Shown here: positions 52,681 to 61,094 of the stretch, piece by piece
How positions within the stretch are numbered: the first letter of the stretch is position 1
Layout of the letters: every line of letters begins with the position of its first letter
Source of the DNA: Commensalibacter melissae
GTDB taxonomy: Bacteria > Pseudomonadota > Alphaproteobacteria > Acetobacterales > Acetobacteraceae
Length of the DNA: 64,000 nucleotides
Reading direction: 5' to 3'
NCBI RefSeq assembly: GCF_003691365.1
Contig: NZ_CP033087.1
Location: forward strand, 448,501 to 512,500
Translations under genes and position numbers: made by a program
The notes under the pieces: model-generated
Told to the model about the DNA's origin: nothing
The model's input: only the letters and a program-made list of their open reading frames with translations
Databases searched by the model: none

Positions 52681-55600
52681 ATGAATTTAAAATTTCTTTT
52701 AATGCTGGGGGTTGTATCTTCCCCTATTATAAATTTTTCTCATATTACATATGCAGAAGATTATGTGGCTAAATCTCAAATAAATGTAGCCAATGGAGTG
52801 GCTGGTTTAAACAAGAATGGAGAAATAACGGCCAATATAAATAATGATAGAATAAATAATAATTCAATAAATAGTAATTTTATTCAGTTAAATAAAAAAA
52901 ATGATCGTTTACGTTTTATTACCAACAGTCCTGATACTAATAATAATGAGATTGATATGTTTTATAATGCGGATGGTGATAATAAGGATGATTTTGGTAA
53001 TCCATTAGAGGGGAATACATTTTATTTCACGAATAATAAATACGGCAATAATTACCGATTTAACGGGACAGTCAAGGCTTCATCGTTCAACAGTGAACAT
53101 TTTGAACTCCCAAGACATGGTGATCGTTTGCGTTTTATTACCAACAGTCCTGATACCAACAATAACATGATTGATATGTTTTATAATCTGGATGGTGATA
53201 ATAAGGATGATTTTGGTAATCCATTAGAGGGGAATACATTTTATTTCACGAATAATAAATATGGTAATAATTACCGATTCAATGGAACGGTTAAAGCTGG
53301 TGGTATTGAGATTAATGGACATGTATTAAATAAACCAATTCCAGGGGGGATTGAACCAGTTGATCCGTATAATGATGATAGAAATAATGCCAATTTAATA
53401 TTTTTGAGTCAACCAGGGTATGATTGGGGAAATATTAAACCAAATACGTTAATGGTTGGAGGGCGTAGTCGCAATTCTGTAGTTGGAATAAAAGCTACCT
53501 GCCAAAATACCGGACAAGGAGATCAAGGTGGGTCTTGCTATCAATTTACAAATATGAGCGGTCCACAAGCATACCATCGTAGCGGTTCTGGAGTGACTGA
53601 TGGTATTAATATGGATATGCGAACAATGGATAATTCTCCTATGGATTCAATAGGCGGGAATACATTGGTTAAAAATAGCGATGGTTCATATATTGTTAAA
53701 GGTAATGAATATTCGGTAATATCGAATGTTCCGGCTGGTGCAACAAAATTTGTTATCAAAGGAACCTTTGGATGTGGGTTGGGTGAAAGCAGATCACGTT
53801 GTGAATTGAGGGGTATCAATTTTGTAAACAATGCAGGGAAAATATCTAATTCTGTAAAAGTTACCCCCGGTTTTTATAACCCTTCAAACAATACGACAGA
53901 AGTAAATATTAATGATGGTTATGCTTTGAAGGATATTTTAACTCCAGATAAAAAATTAGAAATTATATATTATGCTTCTGATGGTACAGCATATGCTATT
54001 GATTTTTCTGAAGATGATAATGGTTCTCAATATGCGGCAATTTATCCATCTTTATCAGAAAAAGAAAGAAATCTTACGCACGCGCGTATGGCTGTATGGA
54101 CCAATATCGCCAATGGGATGGCCAGTGTTGAAAATGGAACCAATGAAGACAGTGGTAATACAGACATGCCCGGTTATTATTATGGATATGCTGATGGGTT
54201 TGGCGATACTGTTTTAAATCAAGCCAATATTGACGCTATTCAAGCAGATAAAACAAAAACAGATGAAGAAAAAGATCTCGCCATAAGACAAAATAAAGTA
54301 ACCAAGATATTTATGAGATCTTTTAGTTATCCAGGTTTAGCTGGTGACTTGGTAAAATGGAAGAATAACAAGCATCCGCTTAATGATGATCCCAATTTAA
54401 AATCTCCAGGCTTAAATGTTAATGATCAGCTGGATTATAAACTTTCCTATGCTTGTTTAACAAAAAACCAGTTAAATGATAATGAGGAACTACAAAAGAG
54501 ATTGCATATTGGTAATCGACCAGATTGTTTTGATAAAGTTAATATTCCTGCAGTTGTAAGACCGGAACAAATAAATAATATAAATTATATTTATAATAGT
54601 AATTATCATCGCTATCAAAAACCCGCCCTGTTTTTAGGAATGGTTCAAAAGAATTTTAATCTTTACACTCAACAATCATTCAATAAAAGTCCTGATTCAA
54701 TTACCCGTGAATTTGATAATGAATGGGATTTTCCTATGAATCAAGATCATGATGGACAAGCATCTGTGCGTGGACTTACCATGGTCTTTTCCGGAGGTGG
54801 ACACCCATTGGCTCAAGGAAGCTATATGTTGCGTATGGCTGGATTCAATCATATGCCATTGGGGTTGAAAATTGATGGTATTTGGCCATATGGTGGTAAG
54901 TCTCTTGAAACTGATGCAGGTTTCTTTTTGTATAAATGGACTATGTTAGGAGCATCTCCCTATCTGCAAAATATTAATGATGTTATGAGCATATCTGGTT
55001 TGGGACAAATAAAAACCAATCAGGCTTCATACCAACTTATGACATTTATGTCTAATGATGGTAATGTAGATAACAAGCGAAATAATTCATTGCATTTGGG
55101 TTTAACGAAGCAAAATTCTACTGATCCCCTTCAGAACCTAGCCTGGAATCAATCACCAACTTGTAACGAGAATAAAGAGTGTGCTGTTTTAGGTCAGATA
55201 TTTTTTGATCCGTTGGGTTATATAGGTGGTATAGGATTAGGTTCTGGTTATGGAGATAAAGCTAAATTAGGATTGGTTGTAGACAAGGATGCTAATGTTT
55301 TTATAAATAAAAATTTATCGGTAACTGGTCAATCTAATAACAATAGTATTAATACTAATTTTCTTCAGCTTAATCATAAAAACAATATTTTACGTTTCGT
55401 AACTAATAGCCCTGATACGAACAATAACATGATTGATATGTTTTATAATCGGGATGGTGATAATAGAGATGATTTTGGTAACTTATTGGAATCAAACACT
55501 TTCTATTTTACAAATAATAGATATGGTAATAATTATAGATTTAATGGCACGGTTAAGGCAAATAGTATGGAAAGTGATCAATTTACTGCTAGGGGTTCCA

Positions 55601-55749
55601 TTTCATCACGAAGATTTATTGGTTTATTGTCAACACCATCTTCATCATCAGCGTCTTGTACAACAGGAGAGTTTACAGATGATGCAAATTATCATTATGT
55701 ATGTGTTTCTACAAACAAATGGAAACGTGTCGCTTTGTCAGATTTTTAG
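52681..55749 (+). CDS. Large secreted fibre-like protein with signal peptide and three repeats
   Basis: 1022 residues. The N-terminus is a Sec signal peptide (LKFLLMLGVVSSPIINF, probable cut after ITYA). It is followed by VANGVAGLNKNGEI, a motif typical of phage fibre N-termini. A 59-residue repeat (RFITNSPDTNNN, DDFGNPLEGNTFYF, NNYRFNGTVKA) occurs at residues 75-133, 148-206 and 902-960. A unique 700-residue middle domain contains several cysteines (QNTGQGDQGGSCYQF, GTFGCGLGESRSRC). The C-terminal ASCTTGEFTDDANYHYVC with WKRVAL is a motif seen at the ends of fibre-like proteins. I infer a cell-surface or periplasmic protein related to fibres. The ribosome-binding site is weak. Confidence 0.75.
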   Translation: MNLKFLLMLGVVSSPIINFSHITYAEDYVAKSQINVANGVAGLNKNGEITANINNDRINNNSINSNFIQLNKKNDRLRFITNSPDTNNNEIDMFYNADGDNKDDFGNPLEGNTFYFTNNKYGNNYRFNGTVKASSFNSEHFELPRHGDRLRFITNSPDTNNNMIDMFYNLDGDNKDDFGNPLEGNTFYFTNNKYGNNYRFNGTVKAGGIEINGHVLNKPIPGGIEPVDPYNDDRNNANLIFLSQPGYDWGNIKPNTLMVGGRSRNSVVGIKATCQNTGQGDQGGSCYQFTNMSGPQAYHRSGSGVTDGINMDMRTMDNSPMDSIGGNTLVKNSDGSYIVKGNEYSVISNVPAGATKFVIKGTFGCGLGESRSRCELRGINFVNNAGKISNSVKVTPGFYNPSNNTTEVNINDGYALKDILTPDKKLEIIYYASDGTAYAIDFSEDDNGSQYAAIYPSLSEKERNLTHARMAVWTNIANGMASVENGTNEDSGNTDMPGYYYGYADGFGDTVLNQANIDAIQADKTKTDEEKDLAIRQNKVTKIFMRSFSYPGLAGDLVKWKNNKHPLNDDPNLKSPGLNVNDQLDYKLSYACLTKNQLNDNEELQKRLHIGNRPDCFDKVNIPAVVRPEQINNINYIYNSNYHRYQKPALFLGMVQKNFNLYTQQSFNKSPDSITREFDNEWDFPMNQDHDGQASVRGLTMVFSGGGHPLAQGSYMLRMAGFNHMPLGLKIDGIWPYGGKSLETDAGFFLYKWTMLGASPYLQNINDVMSISGLGQIKTNQASYQLMTFMSNDGNVDNKRNNSLHLGLTKQNSTDPLQNLAWNQSPTCNENKECAVLGQIFFDPLGYIGGIGLGSGYGDKAKLGLVVDKDANVFINKNLSVTGQSNNNSINTNFLQLNHKNNILRFVTNSPDTNNNMIDMFYNRDGDNRDDFGNLLESNTFYFTNNRYGNNYRFNGTVKANSMESDQFTARGSISSRRFIGLLSTPSSSSASCTTGEFTDDANYHYVCVSTNKWKRVALSDF
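52903..53079 (+). repeat. 177-bp repeat, copy 1
   Basis: First of three related 177-base units in the fibre-like gene. It differs from copy 2 at scattered positions, mostly near the start and end; the middle (from GGTGATAATAAGGATGATTT on) is almost identical. Confidence 0.9.
53122..53298 (+). repeat. 177-bp repeat, copy 2
   Basis: Second copy, 42 bases after the first and in the same frame. Confidence 0.9.
55384..55560 (+). repeat. 177-bp repeat, copy 3 (distal)
   Basis: Third copy, 2.1 kb downstream near the 3' end of the same gene and more diverged at DNA level, though the encoded segment is nearly the same. The preceding NNNSIN and QLN motifs are also repeated. Confidence 0.85.
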
Positions 55750-55812
55750 ACAATCAATTAATTATGATTATATTTTATAAAATCATACATTAAAATTTTA
55801 TAATAATTTTAT

Positions 55813-55838
55813 GCCCACCTTAATGATGGGCTTTTTTT
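55813..55838 (+). terminator. Rho-independent terminator
   Basis: GCCCA / TGGGC stem with a 9-base loop and seven T residues, 64 bases after the fibre-like gene. Confidence 0.85.
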
Positions 55839-55969
55839 ATTTTTAAAGGTAAATTTTTATATTAAAAACAACGGGGGGTATTTGTTTAAATCACCTTAAA
55901 TATTGTGTTGTTATGTCAATTTTAAATTATTTTGGTCTTTGGAAATAACGCACTGATAATCATTAGGTT

Positions 55970-56170
55970 ATGAGTAATTGTTTGGTTGAAGGATATTCAG
56001 GTAATTTTACTTATTTAAAACAAATGGGTAATGGACCAGCATTAAGTATTTGTCAGATGGAAGCAGCAACTTATTATGACATTTGCAATATTTTTTTAAA
56101 CAATGCTAAACGCCAATCTTTAATATATGTATTAATATACATTGCAGAAAATTTTAATTTAGATAGTTAG
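55970..56170 (+). pseudogene. Truncated phage protein with GPALSICQMEAAT motif
   Basis: 66 residues. YLKQMGNGPALSICQMEAATYYDI resembles the conserved core of phage proteins reading GPALGxxQMEPATxxDI, which are longer (about 150-200 residues) and resemble lytic transglycosylase-type folds. The N-terminal part before YLKQ is short and the C-terminus ends soon after the motif. There is no clear ribosome-binding site. I read it as a remnant of a phage gene at the right edge of the element. Confidence 0.5.
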
Positions 56171-56497
56171 GGATTACCGAAACCTGATATATTAATAGGT
56201 AATCATTTTTTGTTGTGGCAATATGTCGTATTTTATATTTGAATTAAGGAATTACTGTAGCAATGGCTCAGTATCATAAAAAATACTATAGTATCAATTT
56301 AGTAAAGTAATTTGAAGAATTATGACCATTTTCAATAAGCCATAAACTGTTAAAATAGATCAAAAATAATCTATGAATATAAAACATAAAATATGTAATA
56401 TTAATTAAATAATATAAAAGAAATTATTAGATTAATAATTTAAAAATAATTATTTTATGTATGATTTTTATAGATTTTTTTATATAAAATGTATATA

Positions 56498-56626
56498 ATC
56501 AATAAGGTAAGGTAAAAAAAGAATTACCTCCTTTATTATTGACACAACATCTAACTAAAAATTTCAAAAGGTTTTAAATAATTTTTATTTAGAAATAAAG
56601 GCCTTTTTTACCTTACCTAAATCAAT
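56498..56626. mobile_element. Possible MITE-like element
   Basis: Terminal inverted repeats of 16 bases (AGGTAAGGTAAAAAAG, one extra A in the left copy) at 56505-56521 and 56602-56617 enclose about 80 AT-rich bases. ATCAAT occurs as a direct repeat just outside each end (56498-56503 and 56621-56626). The element has no coding capacity. A hairpin-forming small RNA is the alternative. The rest of 56171-57057 is featureless AT-rich DNA. Confidence 0.4.
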
Positions 56627-57057
56627 CTAGCAAAATTAATTGTGAATATCAATACTAATAGTCAATAATTTATATATCGTTATATTTATTACTTAATAAT
56701 AATTAATTTTTATGACAATAATAAAGAATAAATATATATTTATTTGAATAAATAATAATTCTAATTCATGTTAAATGAAATTATAATTTTTTGATAGAAT
56801 ATTGTCTTGAACAATGGATAAAATGTTCACAAAACATGTAAATATAATTGTAAATTATGATTAATCAATTATACAATGCTTATTGATTATTATTAAATTT
56901 GGTAGCGAATAAAAGATATACAAAATTATTGGCTGTTTATATTGATCAATAATTTTTTACACGTTGAAATAATAACTTATTTCTATAATAAATTGTTAGG
57001 TGAATTATAATTGATCACACTATATTAAATTTTCACATATCGATTTTGTTATGTTTG

Positions 57058-57132
57058 TGGTGCCGGATGAGGGATTTGAACCCCCGACCTTCGGTTTACA
57101 AAACCGCTGCACTACCACTGTGCTAATCCGGC
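57058..57132 (-). tRNA. tRNA-Thr (anticodon TGT)
   Basis: On the minus strand the gene starts GCCGGATTAGCACAGTGG. It has the anticodon arm CGGTTTTGTAAACCG with TGT, the T-arm GGGTTCAAATCCC, and an encoded CCA (57058-57060). It lies next to the right edge of the phage block, but no second copy of its 3' end is seen on the left. Confidence 0.95.
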
Positions 57133-57288
57133 AATATACAATTAACACGTGCAGTTTTATGCCTGATTTTAGATTTAATTTCAAGAAAAAAATACAAAAA
57201 AGTTAATATTTTTAATTTTTATAATAAAAATCAATTTTTTTTGATTGCTTGAAATTAAATTGATAATCATGAAGTGAAGGGGGATTAT

Positions 57289-57357
57289 ATGAAAACAGTT
57301 TTGTTTTCCAATTATTTTCCATGGATATACAATATATGTCTCATAAAATTGCAATAG
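57289..57357 (+). CDS. Possible leader peptide overlapping araB
   Basis: A 22-codon frame beginning MKTVLFSNYFPWIYN, preceded by GAAGGGGGA, the strongest ribosome-binding site in the region. It ends at 57357, inside the araB coding region (22 bases past the ATG at 57336) in a different frame. It could couple translation of araB, which has only a weak site of its own. No attenuation hairpin is evident. Confidence 0.4.
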   Translation: MKTVLFSNYFPWIYNICLIKLQ

Positions 57358-58994
57358 GTCTTGATTTTGGTAGCGATTCCGTTCGCGCTCTGGCTGTAGA
57401 TTGTCAAAATGGTGAAGAGCTTGCAGCAAGTATCACATATTATCCACGCTGGAAAAAGGGGTTGTTCTGTAATCCTATTTTAAATCGATTTCGGCAACAT
57501 CCTCTGGATTTTATGGAATCATTAACAGAGGTTGTTTGCTCAGTCGTAAAACAATTGGGTGGTGTCGCTAAAAATATTGTTGCTATTGGAGTTGATGCGA
57601 CAGGATCCAGTCCTGCACCATTGGATAGGCATGGTCAAATTCTTGCGTTACGGCCTGATTTTTCAGAAAATCCAAATGCAATGTTTATTTTATGGAAAGA
57701 TCATACCGCTATTGAAGAGGCGGAAGAAATTAATCGATTATGTCAAAAACCAGCATATTCTGTTTTTTTAAAAGGATGTGGAGGGGTTTATTCATCAGAA
57801 TGGTTTTGGTCAAAAATTTTGCACAGTTTCAGAAATGACGAGGCTGTTAAAAAAGCCGCAGTATCTTGGGTTGAATGTTCAGATTGGATTCCCGCGTTGC
57901 TGACAGGCACAACCTTACCCCATATAATTAAAAGAAACAGATGTGCGGCTGGTCATAAATGCCTTTGGAATGAACAATGGGGCGGTTTACCTTCCTATGA
58001 GTTTTTTAAAGACCTAGATCCTGTACTGGTTGAAGAATTACCCTATCCGTTATTTAAAGAGACTTATACTGCTGATATGGCTGTTGGCAAGTTAACAAAG
58101 GAGTGGGCGGAAAAACTTGGTTTAAACGAAAATGTGACGGTTTCAGGCGGGGCAATTGATTCCCATGTCGGTGCAATAGGTGCGGGTGTTAAACCCTATA
58201 ATCTGGTAAAGGTCATAGGAACTTCAACTTGTGATATGTTAACGGCTGAAAATGAGCAAGTAAAAGGTAGGTTTATCAAGGGGATATGCGGACAGGTTAA
58301 TGGTAGTATTGTTCCGGGATATATCGGTTTCGAGGCGGGACAATCCGCTTTTGGTGATATTTTTGCGTGGTTTCAACGTTTTTTAGGCTGGCCCTTGCAA
58401 TTCTATGCACGTAATAATTTTACACATTTGCAAGAATTTTATGAAATTGAGCATGATTTGCTAAATAATCTAGCTGAAGAATGGTATAAAAATAAGAATC
58501 TAGAATATTTACCGATTGCAGTTGACTGGCTTAATGGGCGTCGAACACCTTATGCCAATCAGCGTTTAAAAGGAACAATTACAGGATTAACATTGGCCAC
58601 TGATGCAGTTGCGGTTTTTGGAAGCTTGATAGTTTCTACTGCTTGTGGTGCAAGGGCTATTATGGAATGTTTTGTAGAACAGGGTATACCTATTAACACA
58701 ATTATTGCAATTGGCGGAATTGCTAAAAAATCATCAATCATAATGCAGACATGTGCCGATATTATGAAACGTGAAATAAAAGTGTCAGACTCTGAACAGT
58801 GTTGCGCTTTGGGGGGCGCCATTTTAGGGGCCGTAGCTGCAAAGGTGTATTCTTCAGTTTTGGAAGCTCAGCACCATATGTCCAGTCCTATATCTAAGAT
58901 CTATAAACCTGATTTGCATTTATCTGAACAATACGAACGGATATACGGTCAGTATCAACAATGGGCTAGGGTTTCGGAAAGACAATATGTTTAA
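57336..58994 (+). CDS. araB: L-ribulokinase
   Basis: A FGGY-family kinase that phosphorylates L-ribulose at O5 with ATP. About 552 residues, normal for AraB. The N-terminal IAIGLDFGSDSVRALAVDCQNGEEL with YYPRW is specific for ribulokinases. Further blocks are GVDATGSSPAPLD, GGAIDSHVGAIGAGVKP with VIGTSTCDM, and the C-terminal ATP site CCALGGAILGAVAA. The starts at 57336 and 57321 are both in frame; 57336 has GGA about 9 bases upstream. araA and araD are not adjacent, so a complete arabinose pathway cannot be inferred. Confidence 0.92.
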   Translation: MSHKIAIGLDFGSDSVRALAVDCQNGEELAASITYYPRWKKGLFCNPILNRFRQHPLDFMESLTEVVCSVVKQLGGVAKNIVAIGVDATGSSPAPLDRHGQILALRPDFSENPNAMFILWKDHTAIEEAEEINRLCQKPAYSVFLKGCGGVYSSEWFWSKILHSFRNDEAVKKAAVSWVECSDWIPALLTGTTLPHIIKRNRCAAGHKCLWNEQWGGLPSYEFFKDLDPVLVEELPYPLFKETYTADMAVGKLTKEWAEKLGLNENVTVSGGAIDSHVGAIGAGVKPYNLVKVIGTSTCDMLTAENEQVKGRFIKGICGQVNGSIVPGYIGFEAGQSAFGDIFAWFQRFLGWPLQFYARNNFTHLQEFYEIEHDLLNNLAEEWYKNKNLEYLPIAVDWLNGRRTPYANQRLKGTITGLTLATDAVAVFGSLIVSTACGARAIMECFVEQGIPINTIIAIGGIAKKSSIIMQTCADIMKREIKVSDSEQCCALGGAILGAVAAKVYSSVLEAQHHMSSPISKIYKPDLHLSEQYERIYGQYQQWARVSERQYV

Positions 58995-59117
58995 AATTAA
59001 GTATCAAAAAATATTTATCATTGAGGAAATGGGTGTTTATCCTTAAAAAACTTGATTACATGAATGAAAATGCTTATCTTAATGATGTCCAGTAAATGGA
59101 TGATAATTAAATAACGA

Positions 59118-59266
59118 CGTTCTTGGGGCGAGGTGTAATTCCTCACCGACGGTAAGAGAATATCTTGTTCTTAAGCCCGTGAGCGCCTGTATTGTAATAA
59201 TGCAGGGTCAAGCAGATTTTGGTGCGATTCCAAAGCCGACGGTTACAGTCCGGATGAGAAAGAACG
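59118..59266 (+). ncRNA. FMN riboswitch (RFN element)
   Basis: All conserved RFN blocks are present in order: closing stem CGTTCTT (59118-59124) with AAGAACG (59260-59266), GGGGCGAGGTGTAATTCCTCACCGACGG split over stem 2, AGCCCGTGAGCGCC, CAGATTTTGGTGCGATTCCAAAGCCGACGG, and ACAGTCCGGATGAGA. Downstream (about 59276-59311) a hairpin pairs TACCTT and ACGTT with AACGT and AAGGTA, which would hide the AAGAAGG site of a short upstream frame (MECPRASRDRN at 59314) and could affect ribD. FMN binding is expected to repress the rib operon. Confidence 0.97.
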
Positions 59267-59352
59267 ATATAATTTACCTTTTACGTTTCGTTAATAACGT
59301 GAAGAAGGTATGTTATGGAGTGCCCGCGTGCGTCTAGAGATAGGAACTAGAA

Positions 59353-60477
59353 ATGCAAGCACGCTTAGGTTCGGTTTCACAGGCTGAACAATTAAAAATG
59401 AATGAGGGAATTGATTTACCCGAAGCAATCTCTAATGCTTTTTCATATGCTATACGCGAAGCTTTACTTTATGTTGGGCAGACAGCGCCTAATCCTCCTG
59501 TTGGATGTGTAATTTTAGATCAACAGGGTAAAATTCTTGCTACTGCAGCCCATCATGAGGCAGGTAAGCTACATGCCGAGGCGTTGGCATTGCGGCAATG
59601 TCGTGTTGCAGGTGTTTGGAATAAAATTCATGATGTTATAGTAACGTTAGAACCCTGCAATCATATAGGGCGTACGCCACCTTGTTCTGAATCATTATTG
59701 CGAACTCCGGCTCGTCGTATATGGGTGGGAGTTGCTGATCCCAATCCTAATGTTTGTGGTGCTGGTAATGAACGGTTAAGACAAGGCGGCAAAGAAGTTT
59801 TTTTGTTAAGAGATCTTTGCGGTAAAAAATCTCTTTACTGGCAAAAAAAATGTGAGGATCTTATTGCTCCGTTTATTCAATCTGTGACAAGAGGGAAAGC
59901 CTGGATAACGGTTAAACAAGCTCTTGATGTTGCAGGCTCCATGATCCCACCAATAGGGAAAAAGACATTCACCTCTTTTACATCCCTATGTCAGGCTCAT
60001 CAATTGCGGCGTGGAACTGAGGCGATTATAACAGGTGTGAATACAATTAAAGAGGATAATCCCTCTTTCACCGTGCGCTATGTCCCTGATCACCCGGATC
60101 GAAAACGTTTGTTGATTATTTGCACTAAACAGCAAAAGCCTCTAGAGGAAATTGTCCCCGTAAATTATATCAAAAATGCTGAAAAAAATAATTTTTCTCT
60201 TGTTACATGTTCAAAAATTGATGATCTACCATATTTATTACATAATCATAATATATTGTGGGGAATGGTTGAAGGAGGGCCACAGTTATTGCAAGTCATT
60301 CGTCAAAAGAAACTTTGGGATGAATGGCTTATATTTCGAAAACAAAATAAAGGGGATGATCAGTTAAAGTTAATTTCTAACCACCTTGCTTCACCTACGC
60401 GATTACTTTTATCCCACTTCAATTTTGTTGACTTTTCGAAAAGAAAGGAGGGCACATTATGTTCTCTGGTATCATAG
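59353..60477 (+). CDS. ribD: Bifunctional diaminohydroxyphosphoribosylaminopyrimidine deaminase / reductase
   Basis: Catalyses the second and third steps of riboflavin synthesis from GTP. The N-terminal zinc deaminase has HAEALAL (about residue 75) and EPCNHIGRTPPCSESLL. The C-terminal reductase has WITVKQALDVAGSM, RRGTEAIITGVNTIKEDNPSFTVR and EGGPQLL. At 374 residues it is normal. ATG 59353 has AGGAACTAGAA upstream. It overlaps ribE by 19 bases, so the operon is translationally coupled and under the FMN riboswitch. Confidence 0.95.
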   Translation: MQARLGSVSQAEQLKMNEGIDLPEAISNAFSYAIREALLYVGQTAPNPPVGCVILDQQGKILATAAHHEAGKLHAEALALRQCRVAGVWNKIHDVIVTLEPCNHIGRTPPCSESLLRTPARRIWVGVADPNPNVCGAGNERLRQGGKEVFLLRDLCGKKSLYWQKKCEDLIAPFIQSVTRGKAWITVKQALDVAGSMIPPIGKKTFTSFTSLCQAHQLRRGTEAIITGVNTIKEDNPSFTVRYVPDHPDRKRLLIICTKQQKPLEEIVPVNYIKNAEKNNFSLVTCSKIDDLPYLLHNHNILWGMVEGGPQLLQVIRQKKLWDEWLIFRKQNKGDDQLKLISNHLASPTRLLLSHFNFVDFSKRKEGTLCSLVS

Positions 60478-61094
60478 AGTTTCTTGGTGTTGTTTCAGCT
60501 GTTAAATATGAAAAGCAGGATTTAAAAATTCAAGCTATGGAAATTAAGATTAAAACTGGTATACCAGATTTGATTCTTGGTGAAAGTGTTGCCGTAAATG
60601 GTGTATGTTTGACGGTGACAAAACTAGGTACGAATGATGAAGCTTCCTTTTTTATCAGTTCAGAAACTTTAGATCGTACGAATCTATATGTTTTAATTGA
60701 AAATATGAAAGTAAATCTGGAACGGGCCGTAACACCTTCCACCCGGCTTTCTGGTCACATTGTTCAGGGGCATGTAGATGCAACTGGCCGTATTTTCAAA
60801 ATTGAACAGAAAGGTGAGGCACATCAATTATTTGTCGCTTTACCTTCTTCATTACGTAAGTATGTTGTGGAAAAAGGTTCAATAGCCATAGATGGTGTCA
60901 GTTTAACTATTAACGGGATAAAAGAAATAGCCGAAGAAAATCACGGAATAAATGAGTTCCTGATTGATTTGATGATTATTCCGCATACTTGGAACCATAC
61001 ACGGCTCGGTTTGTTAAAGGTTGATGACATTGTCAATATTGAGGTTGATATCATTTCAAAATACGTGGAAAATCTATGTCAAGTTCAAAAGTGA
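60459..61094 (+). CDS. ribE: Riboflavin synthase, alpha subunit
   Basis: Dismutates two molecules of 6,7-dimethyl-8-ribityllumazine to riboflavin and the pyrimidine precursor. The 211-residue protein has the two lumazine-binding barrels: MFSGIIEFLGVV with GESVAVNGVCLTV, and SRLSGHIVQGHVDATG with GSIAIDGVSLTIN. AAAGGAGG lies directly before the ATG at 60459. It overlaps ribD and ribBA by 19 bases each. Confidence 0.95.
   Translation: MFSGIIEFLGVVSAVKYEKQDLKIQAMEIKIKTGIPDLILGESVAVNGVCLTVTKLGTNDEASFFISSETLDRTNLYVLIENMKVNLERAVTPSTRLSGHIVQGHVDATGRIFKIEQKGEAHQLFVALPSSLRKYVVEKGSIAIDGVSLTINGIKEIAEENHGINEFLIDLMIIPHTWNHTRLGLLKVDDIVNIEVDIISKYVENLCQVQK

Noticed and set aside
57058-57132. tRNA-Thr as the prophage attachment site
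   Set aside because: No duplicate of the tRNA 3' end is visible at the left side of the phage block and no integrase is present, so there is no support.
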